Assembly (NCBI RefSeq): GCF_942548115.1
Contig: NZ_OW824151.1
Span: forward strand, 3,286,001 to 3,350,000
Reading direction: 5' to 3'
Length of the DNA stretch: 64,000 nucleotides
DNA from: Aeromicrobium sp. Leaf245
GTDB taxonomy: Bacteria > Actinomycetota > Actinomycetes > Propionibacteriales > Nocardioidaceae
Shown here: positions 40,885 to 50,265 of the stretch, piece after piece
Layout: every line of letters begins with the position of its first letter
Numbering within the stretch: position 1 is the stretch's first letter
The notes under the pieces: model-generated
The model's input: the letters and a program-made list of their open reading frames with translations, nothing else
What the model was told of the DNA's origin: nothing
Databases searched by the model: none
Program-made: the position numbers and the translations under genes

Positions 40885-41487
40885 TCAGGCGGGGTACGGC
40901 TCGGCCGTGAGCAGCCTCGCCAGGTGGGCGCCGTTGGCCGCCGCCGTCCTCAGCGTCTGCAGCGGTGCCTCGGGCGTCTCGTCGAGGTCGTTGTAGTCCA
41001 CGGTGTGCATCGCCTCGCCGTTCCAGTAGGTGCCGCCCTGGGCCGGGATCGTGCAGCCCACGTCGTCGAGGGCCTGGTAGAGGTCGGCCGTGATCTTGTG
41101 CGCGCCGTCCTCGTTGCCGACGACGCCGACGAGCGCGACCGTGCCGTAGAGGATTGGGTTGCCGTCCTCCCGCGTCTCGGACAGCTCGGCGTCCAGCCGC
41201 TCGAGGACCCGGTTCGCGACGCTCGACATCTGGCCCACCCACGTCGGCGTGACGACCACGAGGATGTCGGCGTCGAGCACCTGCCGCCGGATGGTGGGCC
41301 ACTGGTCACCGTCACCCATGTCGGTCTCGACACCGGGTCGGACGTCGTGGTCCACGACGCGGACCATGCTCCCGGTCACGTCGTGCTCGGCGAGGGCGTC
41401 GAGGAACTGCTGCGCCATCAGCGCGCTGCTCGAGGGGGCGTCGCCGGGCTTGAGCGTGCAGTTGAGGGCCAGGGCCGTGAGGGTCAT
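40885..41487 (-). CDS. Flavodoxin-fold NAD(P)H-dependent oxidoreductase
   Basis: 200 residues. TALALNCTLKPGDAPSSSA is the phosphate-binding loop of FMN reductases, VVVTPTWVGQMSSVANRVLERL the second loop and VALVGVVGNEDGAH the third. Probably an FMN-dependent quinone or azo reductase. Divergent from the DUF1295 gene. Confidence 0.85.
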   Translation of the reverse strand: MTLTALALNCTLKPGDAPSSSALMAQQFLDALAEHDVTGSMVRVVDHDVRPGVETDMGDGDQWPTIRRQVLDADILVVVTPTWVGQMSSVANRVLERLDAELSETREDGNPILYGTVALVGVVGNEDGAHKITADLYQALDDVGCTIPAQGGTYWNGEAMHTVDYNDLDETPEAPLQTLRTAAANGAHLARLLTAEPYPA

Positions 41488-41663
41488 CGGTGGTGCTCCC
41501 GTCGGAAGTCGATCGCGACGCCGTCGTGTCGACGACGTCGCCGGAGGCGTACCCCGCTGGTCGGACGCCATGCGCGTCGCCGGAGGTGCGGTCGGGCAGG
41601 CGGCACCGCAGCATGGAGGCAGGGGGCCTCGACCGGCCGTGTGCCTCTCACCGAGGAGGAACC

Positions 41664-42470
41664 GTGGACCGACAGAACCTCGCACGCGTGGCAGGCACGT
41701 CCGCCGCCGTCACGACACTGGTGCAGGCGGGCACCGCGGCCGTCGCCCTGCCCCGGGGACGTCGCGACTACGCCGACGGCGCATGGGGGCCGGGCCTCGC
41801 GGCCATCGCGCTCACGAGTGCCGTGGTCGGGAACGGCGACCGACGTCGGCGCTGGGCCCTGGCTGCCGCCACCACCGCGTGGGCGGTGCGGCTCGAGTCG
41901 CTCATGCTGCCGCGGCTGGTCGGCAGCGACGAGGAGGACCCCCGCTACACCGAGTTCCTCGAGGGCGACTCCACCGCGACGGCCGGGCTCAAGGTGTTCG
42001 TGACGCAGGGGCTGGCGCAGCTGGTCGTCTCGGCACCGCTGCAGGTGGCCGCAGCGAGCACCCTCCCCCGGACCTCGCGCCGTTACCTCCTGCCGGTCGG
42101 CCTCGCCGTCATGGCGATCGGGACGGTCGTCGAGGCGCTCGCGGACCGGCAGAAGGACGCGTTCAAGCAGCGCGACGACGACGAGAAGCCCGACGTGCTC
42201 GACACCGGGCTGTGGGGCGTCTCGCGCCACCCCAACTACCTGGGCGACTCCGTGACGTGGGACGGCGCGTGGCTCGCCGCGGCCGCGTCGGCGCCCGCAG
42301 GGTGGACCTGGCCCGCACCGGTCGCCATGTCCTACTTCCTCATGTACGCGACGGGCGCCAAGCGCACCGAGCAGCGCATGGAGGACCGCCCCGGCTACCG
42401 CGACTACCAGGACCGGGTGCCGTTCTTCTTCCCCGACCCGCGACGGCTGCTCGCCCGCCTGCGCGGGTGA
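41664..42470 (+). CDS. DUF1295 membrane protein (steroid 5-alpha reductase-like)
   Basis: 268 residues, about six hydrophobic helices. The C-terminal DTGLWGVSRHPNYLGDSVTW and YRDYQDRVPFFFPD match the isoprenylcysteine methyltransferase/steroid reductase C-terminal domain (RHPNY). GTG 41664 is chosen for its GAGGAGGAACC leader. Reductase or methyltransferase activity is not determinable. Confidence 0.88.
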   Translation: MDRQNLARVAGTSAAVTTLVQAGTAAVALPRGRRDYADGAWGPGLAAIALTSAVVGNGDRRRRWALAAATTAWAVRLESLMLPRLVGSDEEDPRYTEFLEGDSTATAGLKVFVTQGLAQLVVSAPLQVAAASTLPRTSRRYLLPVGLAVMAIGTVVEALADRQKDAFKQRDDDEKPDVLDTGLWGVSRHPNYLGDSVTWDGAWLAAAASAPAGWTWPAPVAMSYFLMYATGAKRTEQRMEDRPGYRDYQDRVPFFFPDPRRLLARLRG

Positions 42471-43985
42471 CTACCGGACGACGACCTCGCGCGTCCGGCT
42501 CGCCGGCACGACCAGGCTGTTGCCCGAGTACTCCAGCGTGTACCGGTGCGTGCCGGGCTCACGACCACTGACCGTCAGCGAGCCGACCCCGTTCGTCAAC
42601 GACGCGATCGTGCCGATCTTCACGTCGTCCTCGAGCACGGCGACACTGCCGGACGGACGCGACGTCCCGACCACCACGACCTTCGCGGTCAGCTTCACCT
42701 TCCCGCCCCCCAGCACCGTCGTGGTGTTCGACATCGACGGAGCGCGCTTGACCACCACGGACTCGGTCCGCTCCGCCTGGGTCCGGTAGCCCGTCCGCGA
42801 GGCCTTGACGACGAGGAAGACCTTCTTGCCCCAGTCCGCCGAACGGAGGAGGTAGGTGGACCCACGCTGACCGGAGATGGCGGACCCGTTCCGGTACCAC
42901 TGATGGCTCCACGTCAGACCGGACGGCTTCCAGTAGCCGAGGTCACGACCGATCCGATCGCCCACCACCGGGTACCGAGCTGCAGCCAGCGTCGGCCGCC
43001 GCACGACCTCGATGGTCCCGATCAGCACCGCCTTGGTGGCCACAGACGTGGCGGTCGCGATCGCCTCTCCCCCACGGACAGCCGTGACCTTAACGGTGAG
43101 CTTCTTGCCGAGCGTGCCGGGGCTGGGCGTGTAGGTGGCCTGCTTGCCGGCATCGATCGCGACGCCGTTCATGTACCACTGGTACCTCAGCGAGACGCCC
43201 TCGTCGGACTCCCAACCGTCCAGCGACGCCTCCAGCGGTCGGCCCACCTGCGGGTTCGCGCTGCTGATGGTCGGACGAGGAACGGTGGTGGGCGGTCCGT
43301 CGAGATCGATGGTGCCGACGTCGTAGGACGAGTCGGAGGAGACCTTCACCTCGAAGCGGGCTGCGTCGGGCTGGTCCACGAGGGTCCCGTTGCGCAGTCC
43401 CACCCGGTAGCTTCCCGAGGGCACGTTCGACGTCGCGCCCAGCGTGAACCGCGGTGACGACGCGGTGAGGGTCTGCTGGTCGATGGCGTTGCCCTGCGCG
43501 TCGTAGAGCGTGGCCACCAGACCGTTGATCCGCGAGGGACTCTCGCTCGTGACGGTCCCCTGGACGAAGCCACCACCCCAGAGCGGCAGGTCGACGTCGC
43601 TCGCCGTGCCATCGGCCGCGACGGTGACCGCCGTCGCCTGGTCGACGCGGTCGGCGTCCTTCCAGTAGGAGTCCAGGACCTTGAAGGCCGGGTCGCTCCC
43701 GTGCAGCGTGACGAGGTAGTCGCCCGCCGGGACGTCCAACGTGTATCGCCCGAACTCGTCGGTCGTCGCCGTGTCGACGACCTCCGCACCGCCCGCGAAC
43801 GACTTCGCCGTCACCCTCGCCTGCGGCGTCGGCACACCGCCGCCCTCGGTGACACGACCCGTGATGGTGCCGGTGGCGACGTCGCCCTCCGCGCGCACCG
43901 GCGCTGCGGTGGACGGACCGGCCAGCAGCGCCAGCCCCGTGAACGTCGCGACCGTCACGGCCACAAGTGATCGGACCTGCATCAT
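42471..43985 (-). CDS. Secreted multi-domain protein with Ig-like repeats
   Basis: 504 residues with a Sec signal (MMQVRSLVAVTVATFTGLAL, cleavage near residue 28). A carboxypeptidase-regulatory-like beta sandwich (about 40-115) is followed by a second similar domain (135-225), two Ig-like domains each with a WYxNGxAI motif (about 240-310 and 330-405) and a C-terminal Big-type domain (about 415-500). No LPXTG motif or terminal helix, so it is likely released or non-covalently bound. Probably adhesive or structural. Confidence 0.85.
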   Translation of the reverse strand: MMQVRSLVAVTVATFTGLALLAGPSTAAPVRAEGDVATGTITGRVTEGGGVPTPQARVTAKSFAGGAEVVDTATTDEFGRYTLDVPAGDYLVTLHGSDPAFKVLDSYWKDADRVDQATAVTVAADGTASDVDLPLWGGGFVQGTVTSESPSRINGLVATLYDAQGNAIDQQTLTASSPRFTLGATSNVPSGSYRVGLRNGTLVDQPDAARFEVKVSSDSSYDVGTIDLDGPPTTVPRPTISSANPQVGRPLEASLDGWESDEGVSLRYQWYMNGVAIDAGKQATYTPSPGTLGKKLTVKVTAVRGGEAIATATSVATKAVLIGTIEVVRRPTLAAARYPVVGDRIGRDLGYWKPSGLTWSHQWYRNGSAISGQRGSTYLLRSADWGKKVFLVVKASRTGYRTQAERTESVVVKRAPSMSNTTTVLGGGKVKLTAKVVVVGTSRPSGSVAVLEDDVKIGTIASLTNGVGSLTVSGREPGTHRYTLEYSGNSLVVPASRTREVVVR

Positions 43986-44059
43986 GCTCCCCCTCGGGCG
44001 CAGGCACGGCGCCCACGTCTGGGGCGATCCTACAAGTTCCAGGCGTCGCCGTCAGCGTC

Positions 44060-44785
44060 TCAGCGCAGGGAGTAGGTGACCACCGAGACGGCCGTGTACT
44101 GCGCGACGAAGGCCAGGACCGTGCACAGGTGGAAGACCTCGTGGAAGCCGAACGTCTCCGGCACCGGGTTCGGTCGCTTGGTCGCGTAGACCACGCCACC
44201 CACCGTGTAGACGAGCCCGCCGAAGGCGATCAGGCTGATGGCCGTCACGTTGACGCCGGTGCTGAAGCGCGAGGCTCCGTCCACGAACGTGGGCAGGAAC
44301 GGGACGATGATCCACCCGAGCGCGATGTAGAGGGTCGTGAAGACCCAGCGCGGCGCCTCGGTGAACAGGATCCGCAGCACCGAGCTCACGACCGCGACGG
44401 ACCAGACGACGCCGAGCAGCCACGCCCGCGCCCCGCCTTCCAGGTAGAGGATCGCGAAGGGCGTGTAGGTCCCGGCGATCAGCACGTAGATGTTGGCGTG
44501 GTCGAAGCGACGCCAGAACGCCCAGATGCCGACCTCCCAGGTGCCCCGGTGGTAGATCGAGGAGACCGTGAACAGCAGCAGGGCGCTCGCGACGTAGATC
44601 GCGGAGCCCCAGCGGGTCTCCGTCGTGGGCGACAGCACGATGAGCACGATGCCGGCCGCCAGGAGGATCGGCACGAACCCGGCGTGCATCCACCCGCGCA
44701 AGGAGGGCTTGAGCTCGGCCAGCTTGTCGGCCATGCCTCGCGTGCGCCGGTCCACGGGTAGGGCGTCGTCGTCGGTGCTGCTCAC
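44060..44785 (-). CDS. trhA: PAQR/hemolysin III family membrane protein TrhA
   Basis: 241 residues, seven predicted helices. SSIYHRGTWEVGIWAFWRRFDHANIYVLIAGTYTP (in two blocks) and FHEVFHLCTVLAF contain the conserved His/Asp/Ser zinc-site residues of PAQR proteins, which adjust membrane fluidity. Ends 75 bases from the secreted protein start. Confidence 0.92.
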   Translation of the reverse strand: MSSTDDDALPVDRRTRGMADKLAELKPSLRGWMHAGFVPILLAAGIVLIVLSPTTETRWGSAIYVASALLLFTVSSIYHRGTWEVGIWAFWRRFDHANIYVLIAGTYTPFAILYLEGGARAWLLGVVWSVAVVSSVLRILFTEAPRWVFTTLYIALGWIIVPFLPTFVDGASRFSTGVNVTAISLIAFGGLVYTVGGVVYATKRPNPVPETFGFHEVFHLCTVLAFVAQYTAVSVVTYSLR

Positions 44786-44870
44786 GGAAGCTCCTCCTGG
44801 TCGAGACAGCGCGACACGTCGTCACGCACCGTGGACAGCGACGGTGGGACCACCGTAGGCCACCAGCGCG

Positions 44871-45929
44871 TCAGGGCCGGTCTGCGCTGGAGCAGGCGCT
44901 GTCCGTCGTCACCGTCAGGACCCCGTCGCCGACGTCGACCTGCAGCGAGGCCAGCGTCTCCGGGTCGAGGTAGCTCAGTCCGGTCACGGCCTCGCCGTCC
45001 TGCTCGACGTCGCGCTCGACCAGCCCGGCACGACGGGCCGCCGCGGCGACGTCCTGCCGGTCGTCCTGGGTGTAGCGCTCGCGGGGCGCGTCGTTGGTCC
45101 AGGTGAGGATCCGTTGGTACCCGCCGTCGGCGCAGTCCCGGATGGTCGGGTCCTGCGAGCTCCAGTCGTCGTCCTCGCCCAGGAGCCGCTGCACGTCGGC
45201 CTGCAGCCGGTTCTGCCGACCACCCGCCTCGCGCGACAGATCGGGCCGGACCGACGGCGTGACGGTGGCGACCGGCTCGTACTCCTCGTCGTCGTCGCGC
45301 TCGGCGGTGACGGCGGTGACGACCACGCCCACGGCGATGACGACGGCGACGGTCACGACGACGAACGCGATCGCGAACCGGTTGGGGTGTCGCGTGCTGA
45401 AGGGCAGCAGGCCGGGGAACTCGCGCTCGACCGTCGCGGCGTCGAGCGGCTCGGGCGCCGAGGCGTGGTTCGGGAGGTGCCTGATGATCGCCTCGAGGTC
45501 GTCCTCCGACCACATCTCGACGTTGAGGCGGAAGGGCCGCCCCGTCCCGTCGACGACGAGGTACGGGACCTCGAACCCGTGCTGGTAGGTCAGCACGAGC
45601 AGGCTGCCGCGCAGGTGCTCGTCCACCGCCAGGACCCGCGTCCGCCCGTAGCTGCGGAACGTGACGTGCGTCCGCGAGACGGTGACCGTGTGCTGCGACG
45701 GGAGCGTCAGCCGCCAGACCACCACCCCGAGGAGCGTGACGGCGGCGGTGACGCCGACCACCCACAGACCCGCCTCCAGGCCGATGCCCCTCAGGCCGAC
45801 GAGGCCCACCGGGAGGACCACGGCGACGGCCGCGAGGGAGCTGCGCCGACGTGCCTTCGTCGTCGGGGCGCGGTGCCCCCGGTCCGGCGCGTACCGGATG
45901 CTCCCGTCGGGGAGGGTCGTGCGGCTCAT
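44871..45929 (-). CDS. Uncharacterised membrane protein with PH-like and extracytoplasmic parts
   Basis: 352 residues. Two helices near the N-terminus (about 33-70), a soluble segment similar in style to a bacterial PH domain (HTVTVSRTHVTFRSYGRTRV and WSEDDLEAIIRHLPNH), one further helix (about 190-213) and an acidic external C-terminal domain with two cysteines. No family firmly recognised. Start ATG 45929 is preceded by GAGGAC. Confidence 0.65.
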   Translation of the reverse strand: MSRTTLPDGSIRYAPDRGHRAPTTKARRRSSLAAVAVVLPVGLVGLRGIGLEAGLWVVGVTAAVTLLGVVVWRLTLPSQHTVTVSRTHVTFRSYGRTRVLAVDEHLRGSLLVLTYQHGFEVPYLVVDGTGRPFRLNVEMWSEDDLEAIIRHLPNHASAPEPLDAATVEREFPGLLPFSTRHPNRFAIAFVVVTVAVVIAVGVVVTAVTAERDDDEEYEPVATVTPSVRPDLSREAGGRQNRLQADVQRLLGEDDDWSSQDPTIRDCADGGYQRILTWTNDAPRERYTQDDRQDVAAAARRAGLVERDVEQDGEAVTGLSYLDPETLASLQVDVGDGVLTVTTDSACSSADRP

Positions 45930-46058
45930 CCTCGTCCTCTTCCGCTGCTTCCAGAGCACTCCGCGCGGTGCCGGGATCACGCTCCCACGGCACCGTCCTC
46001 CGCGCAGCGCGCCCCGCCGATCGTCCACGCGGCGCGGCCCGAGGACCGAAGCAGAAGA

Positions 46059-46760
46059 TCAGTCGTCGTCGGCCCAGTGGCCCTCGATGACGCCGTTGCG
46101 GACGATGTCGTCCGCCACGTCCCTCAGGCGTCGACCGCTCGCGTGCGCCTCGCGTGCCAGCACGGCGAAGGCCCGCTCGGGCGCCAGTCGGTAGCGCTGC
46201 ATGAGCATCCCCTGGGCCTGGCCCAGCGCGATGCGCGAGGCCACCACGCTCTGCACGGACTCGAGCTCCTCGGCGGCGGTGAGCGCCACCGCGACCTGCG
46301 CGGCCACCGCCAGGGCCGTCGCCTCGTCGTCGACGTCGAACGCATCGGGCTGCGATGCGTAGAGGTTCATCGCCCCGAGGGTGTCCTGCGTGACGAACAG
46401 CTGGACGCACAGCATGCTGCGGAACCCGAGCTCCTCGCTCGCGCGACGCGACCACCCCGGCCAGCGCTCCTCGGTGCGCAGGTCCCTGCTGCGCACCGTC
46501 TCCTGCTGGTGGATCGCCTGCAGGCAGGGACCCTGGCCGAGCGCGTACTGCAGTGCGTCGCCGCGGCGGCAGCGTTCGTCGGTGGCAGCCGGCGTGTCGA
46601 TGCTCCGCCCGTGGTGGACCATCGAGATCCCCGCCGCCTCGGCCCCCGCGACGAGCGCCGTCGCCCCCTCCACCGCGACGCCCAGGGTGCTCGCGAGGTC
46701 GGGCGACTGGCTCATGTCGCGCGCCAGGTACGAGAAGCGGTCCCACAGGTCGTCGGGCAT
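46059..46760 (-). CDS. GAF and ANTAR domain regulator (copy 1)
   Basis: 233 residues. GAF sensor domain (about 25-160; GQGPCLQAIHQQETVRSRDL) and C-terminal ANTAR RNA-binding domain (about 170-228; RIALGQAQGMLMQRYRLAPERAFAVL), which acts as an antiterminator in response to a GAF signal. Start could be ATG 46760 or a GTG five codons upstream. A paralogue lies at 49332-50048, on the other side of the UvrA-like gene. Confidence 0.88.
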   Translation of the reverse strand: MPDDLWDRFSYLARDMSQSPDLASTLGVAVEGATALVAGAEAAGISMVHHGRSIDTPAATDERCRRGDALQYALGQGPCLQAIHQQETVRSRDLRTEERWPGWSRRASEELGFRSMLCVQLFVTQDTLGAMNLYASQPDAFDVDDEATALAVAAQVAVALTAAEELESVQSVVASRIALGQAQGMLMQRYRLAPERAFAVLAREAHASGRRLRDVADDIVRNGVIEGHWADDD

Positions 46761-46852
46761 CCTCCACCATCGCACCGACGGAGCGGATCACCTACTCGCC
46801 GACGTCGGCACCACGACGCGCGCGCCCCGTCTCGGCCCCCTACGTTGGACCG

Positions 46853-49312
46853 ATGGCCTCTCGCAGCGACACCGACCTGCACGGCCCGGATCTCCACGGC
46901 ACCGATCTCCCCTCCGGGTCGTCGGGCTGGATCCGCGTCCGCGGGGCACGCGAGCACAACCTGCGCGACGTCGACGTGGACCTGCCGCGCGACTGCTTCG
47001 TGGCGTTCACCGGCGTCTCCGGGTCGGGGAAGTCCTCGCTGGCGTTCGGGACCGTCTTCGCGGAGTCGCAGCGTCGCTACTTCGAGTCCGTCGCCCCCTA
47101 CGCGCGACGGCTGATGTCGCAGGTGGGCGCCCCGGAGATCGACACCATCGAGGGACTGCCGCCGGCCGTCGCCCTGCAGCAGGCACGCGGTGGCACCAGC
47201 TCCCGGTCGACGCTGGGCACGCTGAGCTCCCTGTCGGACGTGCTGCGTCTGCTCTACAGCCGGGCGGGCACCTACCCCGAGGGCGCCGAGCACCTCCCGG
47301 CGTCGGCGTTCTCACCCAACACGGCGGTCGGCGCGTGCCCCACGTGCCAGGGCAGCGGCGTCTCGAGACGCACCACCGAGCAGCTGCTCGTCCCCGACCC
47401 ATCGCTCTCCATCGACGAGGGCGCGATCGGCGTCTGGGCCAGCCGCGCGTGGGTCGGCCAGAACGTGCGGCGGATGGTCACCAAGCTCGGCATCGACGTG
47501 CACGCCCCCTGGCACACGCTGTCGCAGAGCGATCGTGACTGGATCCTGTTCACCGACGAGGAGCCGCGCATGCTCCTGCAGGGCAACAAGCAGGGCGAGG
47601 CCAGCGCGTACCACGGGCACTGGTCGTCGGCGGAGAAGTACCTCATGCGCAACCTCGCCAAGACCCAGTCCCCCGCGCAGCGCGAGAAGCTGGAGGCGTT
47701 CGTCGCCGACGGTCCGTGCCCCACGTGCGACGGCAAGCGTCTGCGCCCTGCTGCCCTCGCCGTCACCTTCGCCGGGATCGACATCGCGGACATGGCCGCG
47801 CTCCCGCTGTCGCAGGTGTGCGCCCTGCTCGACGGCGGGCTGGCCGACCAGGCCCGCGGCACCGACCGGCACGGCGCGGCAGCGGCGTCCGCCGCGAGAT
47901 CGCTGGTCAAGGACTTCGGTGCGCGCGTGGAGTCGATCATCTCCCTCGGCCTCGGCTACCTGTCCATGGACCGCTCGAGCACCGCGCTGTCCCCGGGCGA
48001 GCTGCAGCGCGTGCGGCTCGCCGGACAGCTGCGGGCCGGCCTGTTCGGCGTGCTCTACGTGCTCGACGAGCCGTCGGCCGGGTTGCACCCCGCGGACTCC
48101 GCCGCGCTCTACGACGCGCTGCGCGACCTCGTCGCCGCGGGCAACTCGCTCTTCGTGGTGGAGCACGACCTGTCGATCGCACGCCACGCCGACTGGGTGG
48201 TCGACGTCGGCCCGAGCGCCGGGGTGCTGGGCGGCCACGTCGTGCACAGCGGACCGCCCGCGGCGCTGGCCGACGTGGCGGACTCGAGCACGGCGGACTT
48301 CATGTTCGACCGCACGGAGCCGCCGGCCCTGAGCGCGCGGACGCCAGCCGACTGGATCGACTTCGATCCCATCTCGCTGCACAACCTGCGCGACGTCGAG
48401 GTCCGACTGCCGACGGGTGTGCTCACGGCAGTCACCGGGGTGTCGGGGTCGGGCAAGTCGTCGCTGCTCACGGCCATGGTCGAGCAGCTGGAGGCCGCTG
48501 CGGCCGATCCTTCGGCAGAGGGCCCGCGACGCATCGTCGTCATCGACCAGAAGCCCATCGGTCGGTCGCCGCGCTCCAACCTGGCCACCTACACCGGTCT
48601 GTTCGACCCGGTCCGACGCCTCTTCGCGGCCACCCCCGAGGCCAGGGAACACGGATGGACGGCGGGGCGGTTCTCCTTCAACGTCGACGCAGGCCGGTGC
48701 CCGACGTGCGAGGGCGAGGGCTTCGTGGCGATCGAGCTCGTGTTCCTGCCGACCAGCTACTCCACCTGCCCGACGTGCGGCGGGTCCCGGTACGACCCCG
48801 AGACGCTCGAGGTGCTCTACCGCGAGCGCGACATCGGGCAGGTGCTGGCCATGACCGTGCAGGAGGCGGCGGACTTCTTCGACGACGTGCCCGCCGTGCA
48901 CCGCGCGCTCACGACGCTGCTCGACGTGGGCCTGGGCTACCTGACGCTCGGCCAGCCCGCCACGGAGCTGTCCGGGGGCGAGGCACAGCGCATCAAGCTG
49001 GCCACCGAGCTCCAGCGACCGCGTCGCGAGGGCACGGTCTTCGTGCTCGACGAACCCACCGGCGGCCTGCACCCCGTGAACGTGCGCGACCTGGTGCGCG
49101 TGCTGAACCGCCTGGTCGAAGGCGGTGACACCGTCGTGGCGGTGGAGCACGACATGCAGGTCGTCGCCGCTGCCGACTGGGTCGTCGAGCTCGGCCCCGG
49201 CGGTGGCGACCGAGGCGGCACGGTGGTGGCCGCGACCACGCCCGCCGAGCTGCTCGACGTGGCCGACAGCGTGACGGCGCCGTACCTGCGCGCAGCGGTG
49301 GAACGAGGCTGA
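46853..49312 (+). CDS. UvrA paralogue (excinuclease-like ABC ATPase lacking the UvrB-binding insert)
   Basis: 819 residues against roughly 950 for canonical UvrA. Two ABC modules: Walker A FTGVSGSGKSSLAFG near 54 and VTGVSGSGKSSLLTA near 533; signatures LSPGELQRVRLAG and LSGGEAQRIKLATE; CxxC zinc pairs CPTCQGSG, CPTCDGKRL, CPTCEGEG and CPTCGGSR. The shorter N-terminal module places it in the UvrA2/DrrC-like group linked to drug or lesion tolerance. The ATG at 46853 begins the conserved IRVRGAREHNLRDV region after 25 His/Asp-rich residues. Confidence 0.92.
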   Translation: MASRSDTDLHGPDLHGTDLPSGSSGWIRVRGAREHNLRDVDVDLPRDCFVAFTGVSGSGKSSLAFGTVFAESQRRYFESVAPYARRLMSQVGAPEIDTIEGLPPAVALQQARGGTSSRSTLGTLSSLSDVLRLLYSRAGTYPEGAEHLPASAFSPNTAVGACPTCQGSGVSRRTTEQLLVPDPSLSIDEGAIGVWASRAWVGQNVRRMVTKLGIDVHAPWHTLSQSDRDWILFTDEEPRMLLQGNKQGEASAYHGHWSSAEKYLMRNLAKTQSPAQREKLEAFVADGPCPTCDGKRLRPAALAVTFAGIDIADMAALPLSQVCALLDGGLADQARGTDRHGAAAASAARSLVKDFGARVESIISLGLGYLSMDRSSTALSPGELQRVRLAGQLRAGLFGVLYVLDEPSAGLHPADSAALYDALRDLVAAGNSLFVVEHDLSIARHADWVVDVGPSAGVLGGHVVHSGPPAALADVADSSTADFMFDRTEPPALSARTPADWIDFDPISLHNLRDVEVRLPTGVLTAVTGVSGSGKSSLLTAMVEQLEAAAADPSAEGPRRIVVIDQKPIGRSPRSNLATYTGLFDPVRRLFAATPEAREHGWTAGRFSFNVDAGRCPTCEGEGFVAIELVFLPTSYSTCPTCGGSRYDPETLEVLYRERDIGQVLAMTVQEAADFFDDVPAVHRALTTLLDVGLGYLTLGQPATELSGGEAQRIKLATELQRPRREGTVFVLDEPTGGLHPVNVRDLVRVLNRLVEGGDTVVAVEHDMQVVAAADWVVELGPGGGDRGGTVVAATTPAELLDVADSVTAPYLRAAVERG

Positions 49313-49331
49313 GCGGCTGCGCCGAGCGGGC

Positions 49332-50048
49332 TCACGTGTCGAGGGGGTCCTCGGGGATCAACCGACGGGCGACGATCGTCTCGGCGACGTCGCGGAGCTT
49401 CTCGTTGCGGTGCTGGGACAGACGGGTCAGCAACGCGAACGCCTCCTCCTCCTGGATGCCGTGCCGCTCCATCACGATCCCCTCGGCCTGACCGATCCGG
49501 GTCCGCGAGACGAGAGCCTCCCTCAGCTGCTCGACCTGCCGGGCCGCGGCGATCGCCGCGGCGGCGTGGGCCGCGAAGAACGGGATCTGCGCGACGTCGC
49601 GCTCGGTGAAGGCGTCCGCCCGCCGGGCGTAGACGTTGAGCGCTCCCACCCGCCGCTGCTGGGTGGTCATGTGAGCCGACAGGATCGAGCGGAACCCCAG
49701 CTGCTCGGACACGGGCTTGGCCCAGCGGGGCCAGCGCTGGTCGACCCGGAGGTCCTGCACGTGCACGACCTCCGTCTCGCGGAAGCTCTCCAGGCACGGC
49801 CCTTCGCCCAGCTCGTTCTGAAACCGGTCGGCAGCGTCGAGGTCGGGGTCGGTCGCGCCGACCGTGACGATGTGCCCGTCGCCGAGGTTCAGCGACACCG
49901 CGCAGCCGTCGGCACCGTCCACCGCCGATGCGACGTGCTCGGAGAGCTTCGCGATGACCTCGTGGGAGCTCCCGCTGCCGGAGGCGTCGGCGGCGATCGC
50001 CGCGAGGGTCCGGTTGAGGTCGTAGTGGTCGTTCTCGTTCTCGTTCAC
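49332..50048 (-). CDS. GAF and ANTAR domain regulator (copy 2)
   Basis: 238 residues from GTG 50048 (GGAG six bases before), beginning with an Asn/Glu-rich tail. GAF domain about 30-165 (GEGPCLESFRETEVVHVQDL) and ANTAR domain about 175-235 (RTRIGQAEGIVMERHGIQEEEAFALL). Same architecture as the copy at 46059-46760. Confidence 0.88.
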   Translation of the reverse strand: MNENENDHYDLNRTLAAIAADASGSGSSHEVIAKLSEHVASAVDGADGCAVSLNLGDGHIVTVGATDPDLDAADRFQNELGEGPCLESFRETEVVHVQDLRVDQRWPRWAKPVSEQLGFRSILSAHMTTQQRRVGALNVYARRADAFTERDVAQIPFFAAHAAAAIAAARQVEQLREALVSRTRIGQAEGIVMERHGIQEEEAFALLTRLSQHRNEKLRDVAETIVARRLIPEDPLDT

Positions 50049-50233
50049 GTGCTGCTCCAGCGATCTTGCGGTCCGCGCCCGCCTCTGTGCCGAAGCGCGC
50101 TCGGGACACAATCTAGCGAGAAGCGTCTCGGCCCGTGCCGCGTGTCCGGACGAGGGCACCGGTCCGCTCGCCCGGACGGAGTCGGGGCCGTCCAGGCAAG
50201 CGGTCGGATCCGGAGCCACCCCGCCCCCGCCGA

Positions 50234-50257
50234 GGCCGCGCCCGCCAGGGCGCGGCC
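50234..50257 (-). terminator. Terminator stem-loop of the giant surface protein gene
   Basis: GGCCGCGCCC (50234-50243) and GGGCGCGGCC (50248-50257) form a perfect 10-bp stem with a GCCA loop, nine bases 3' of the stop at 50266. No U-tract. Confidence 0.7.
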
Positions 50258-50265
50258 CCGCCCGG

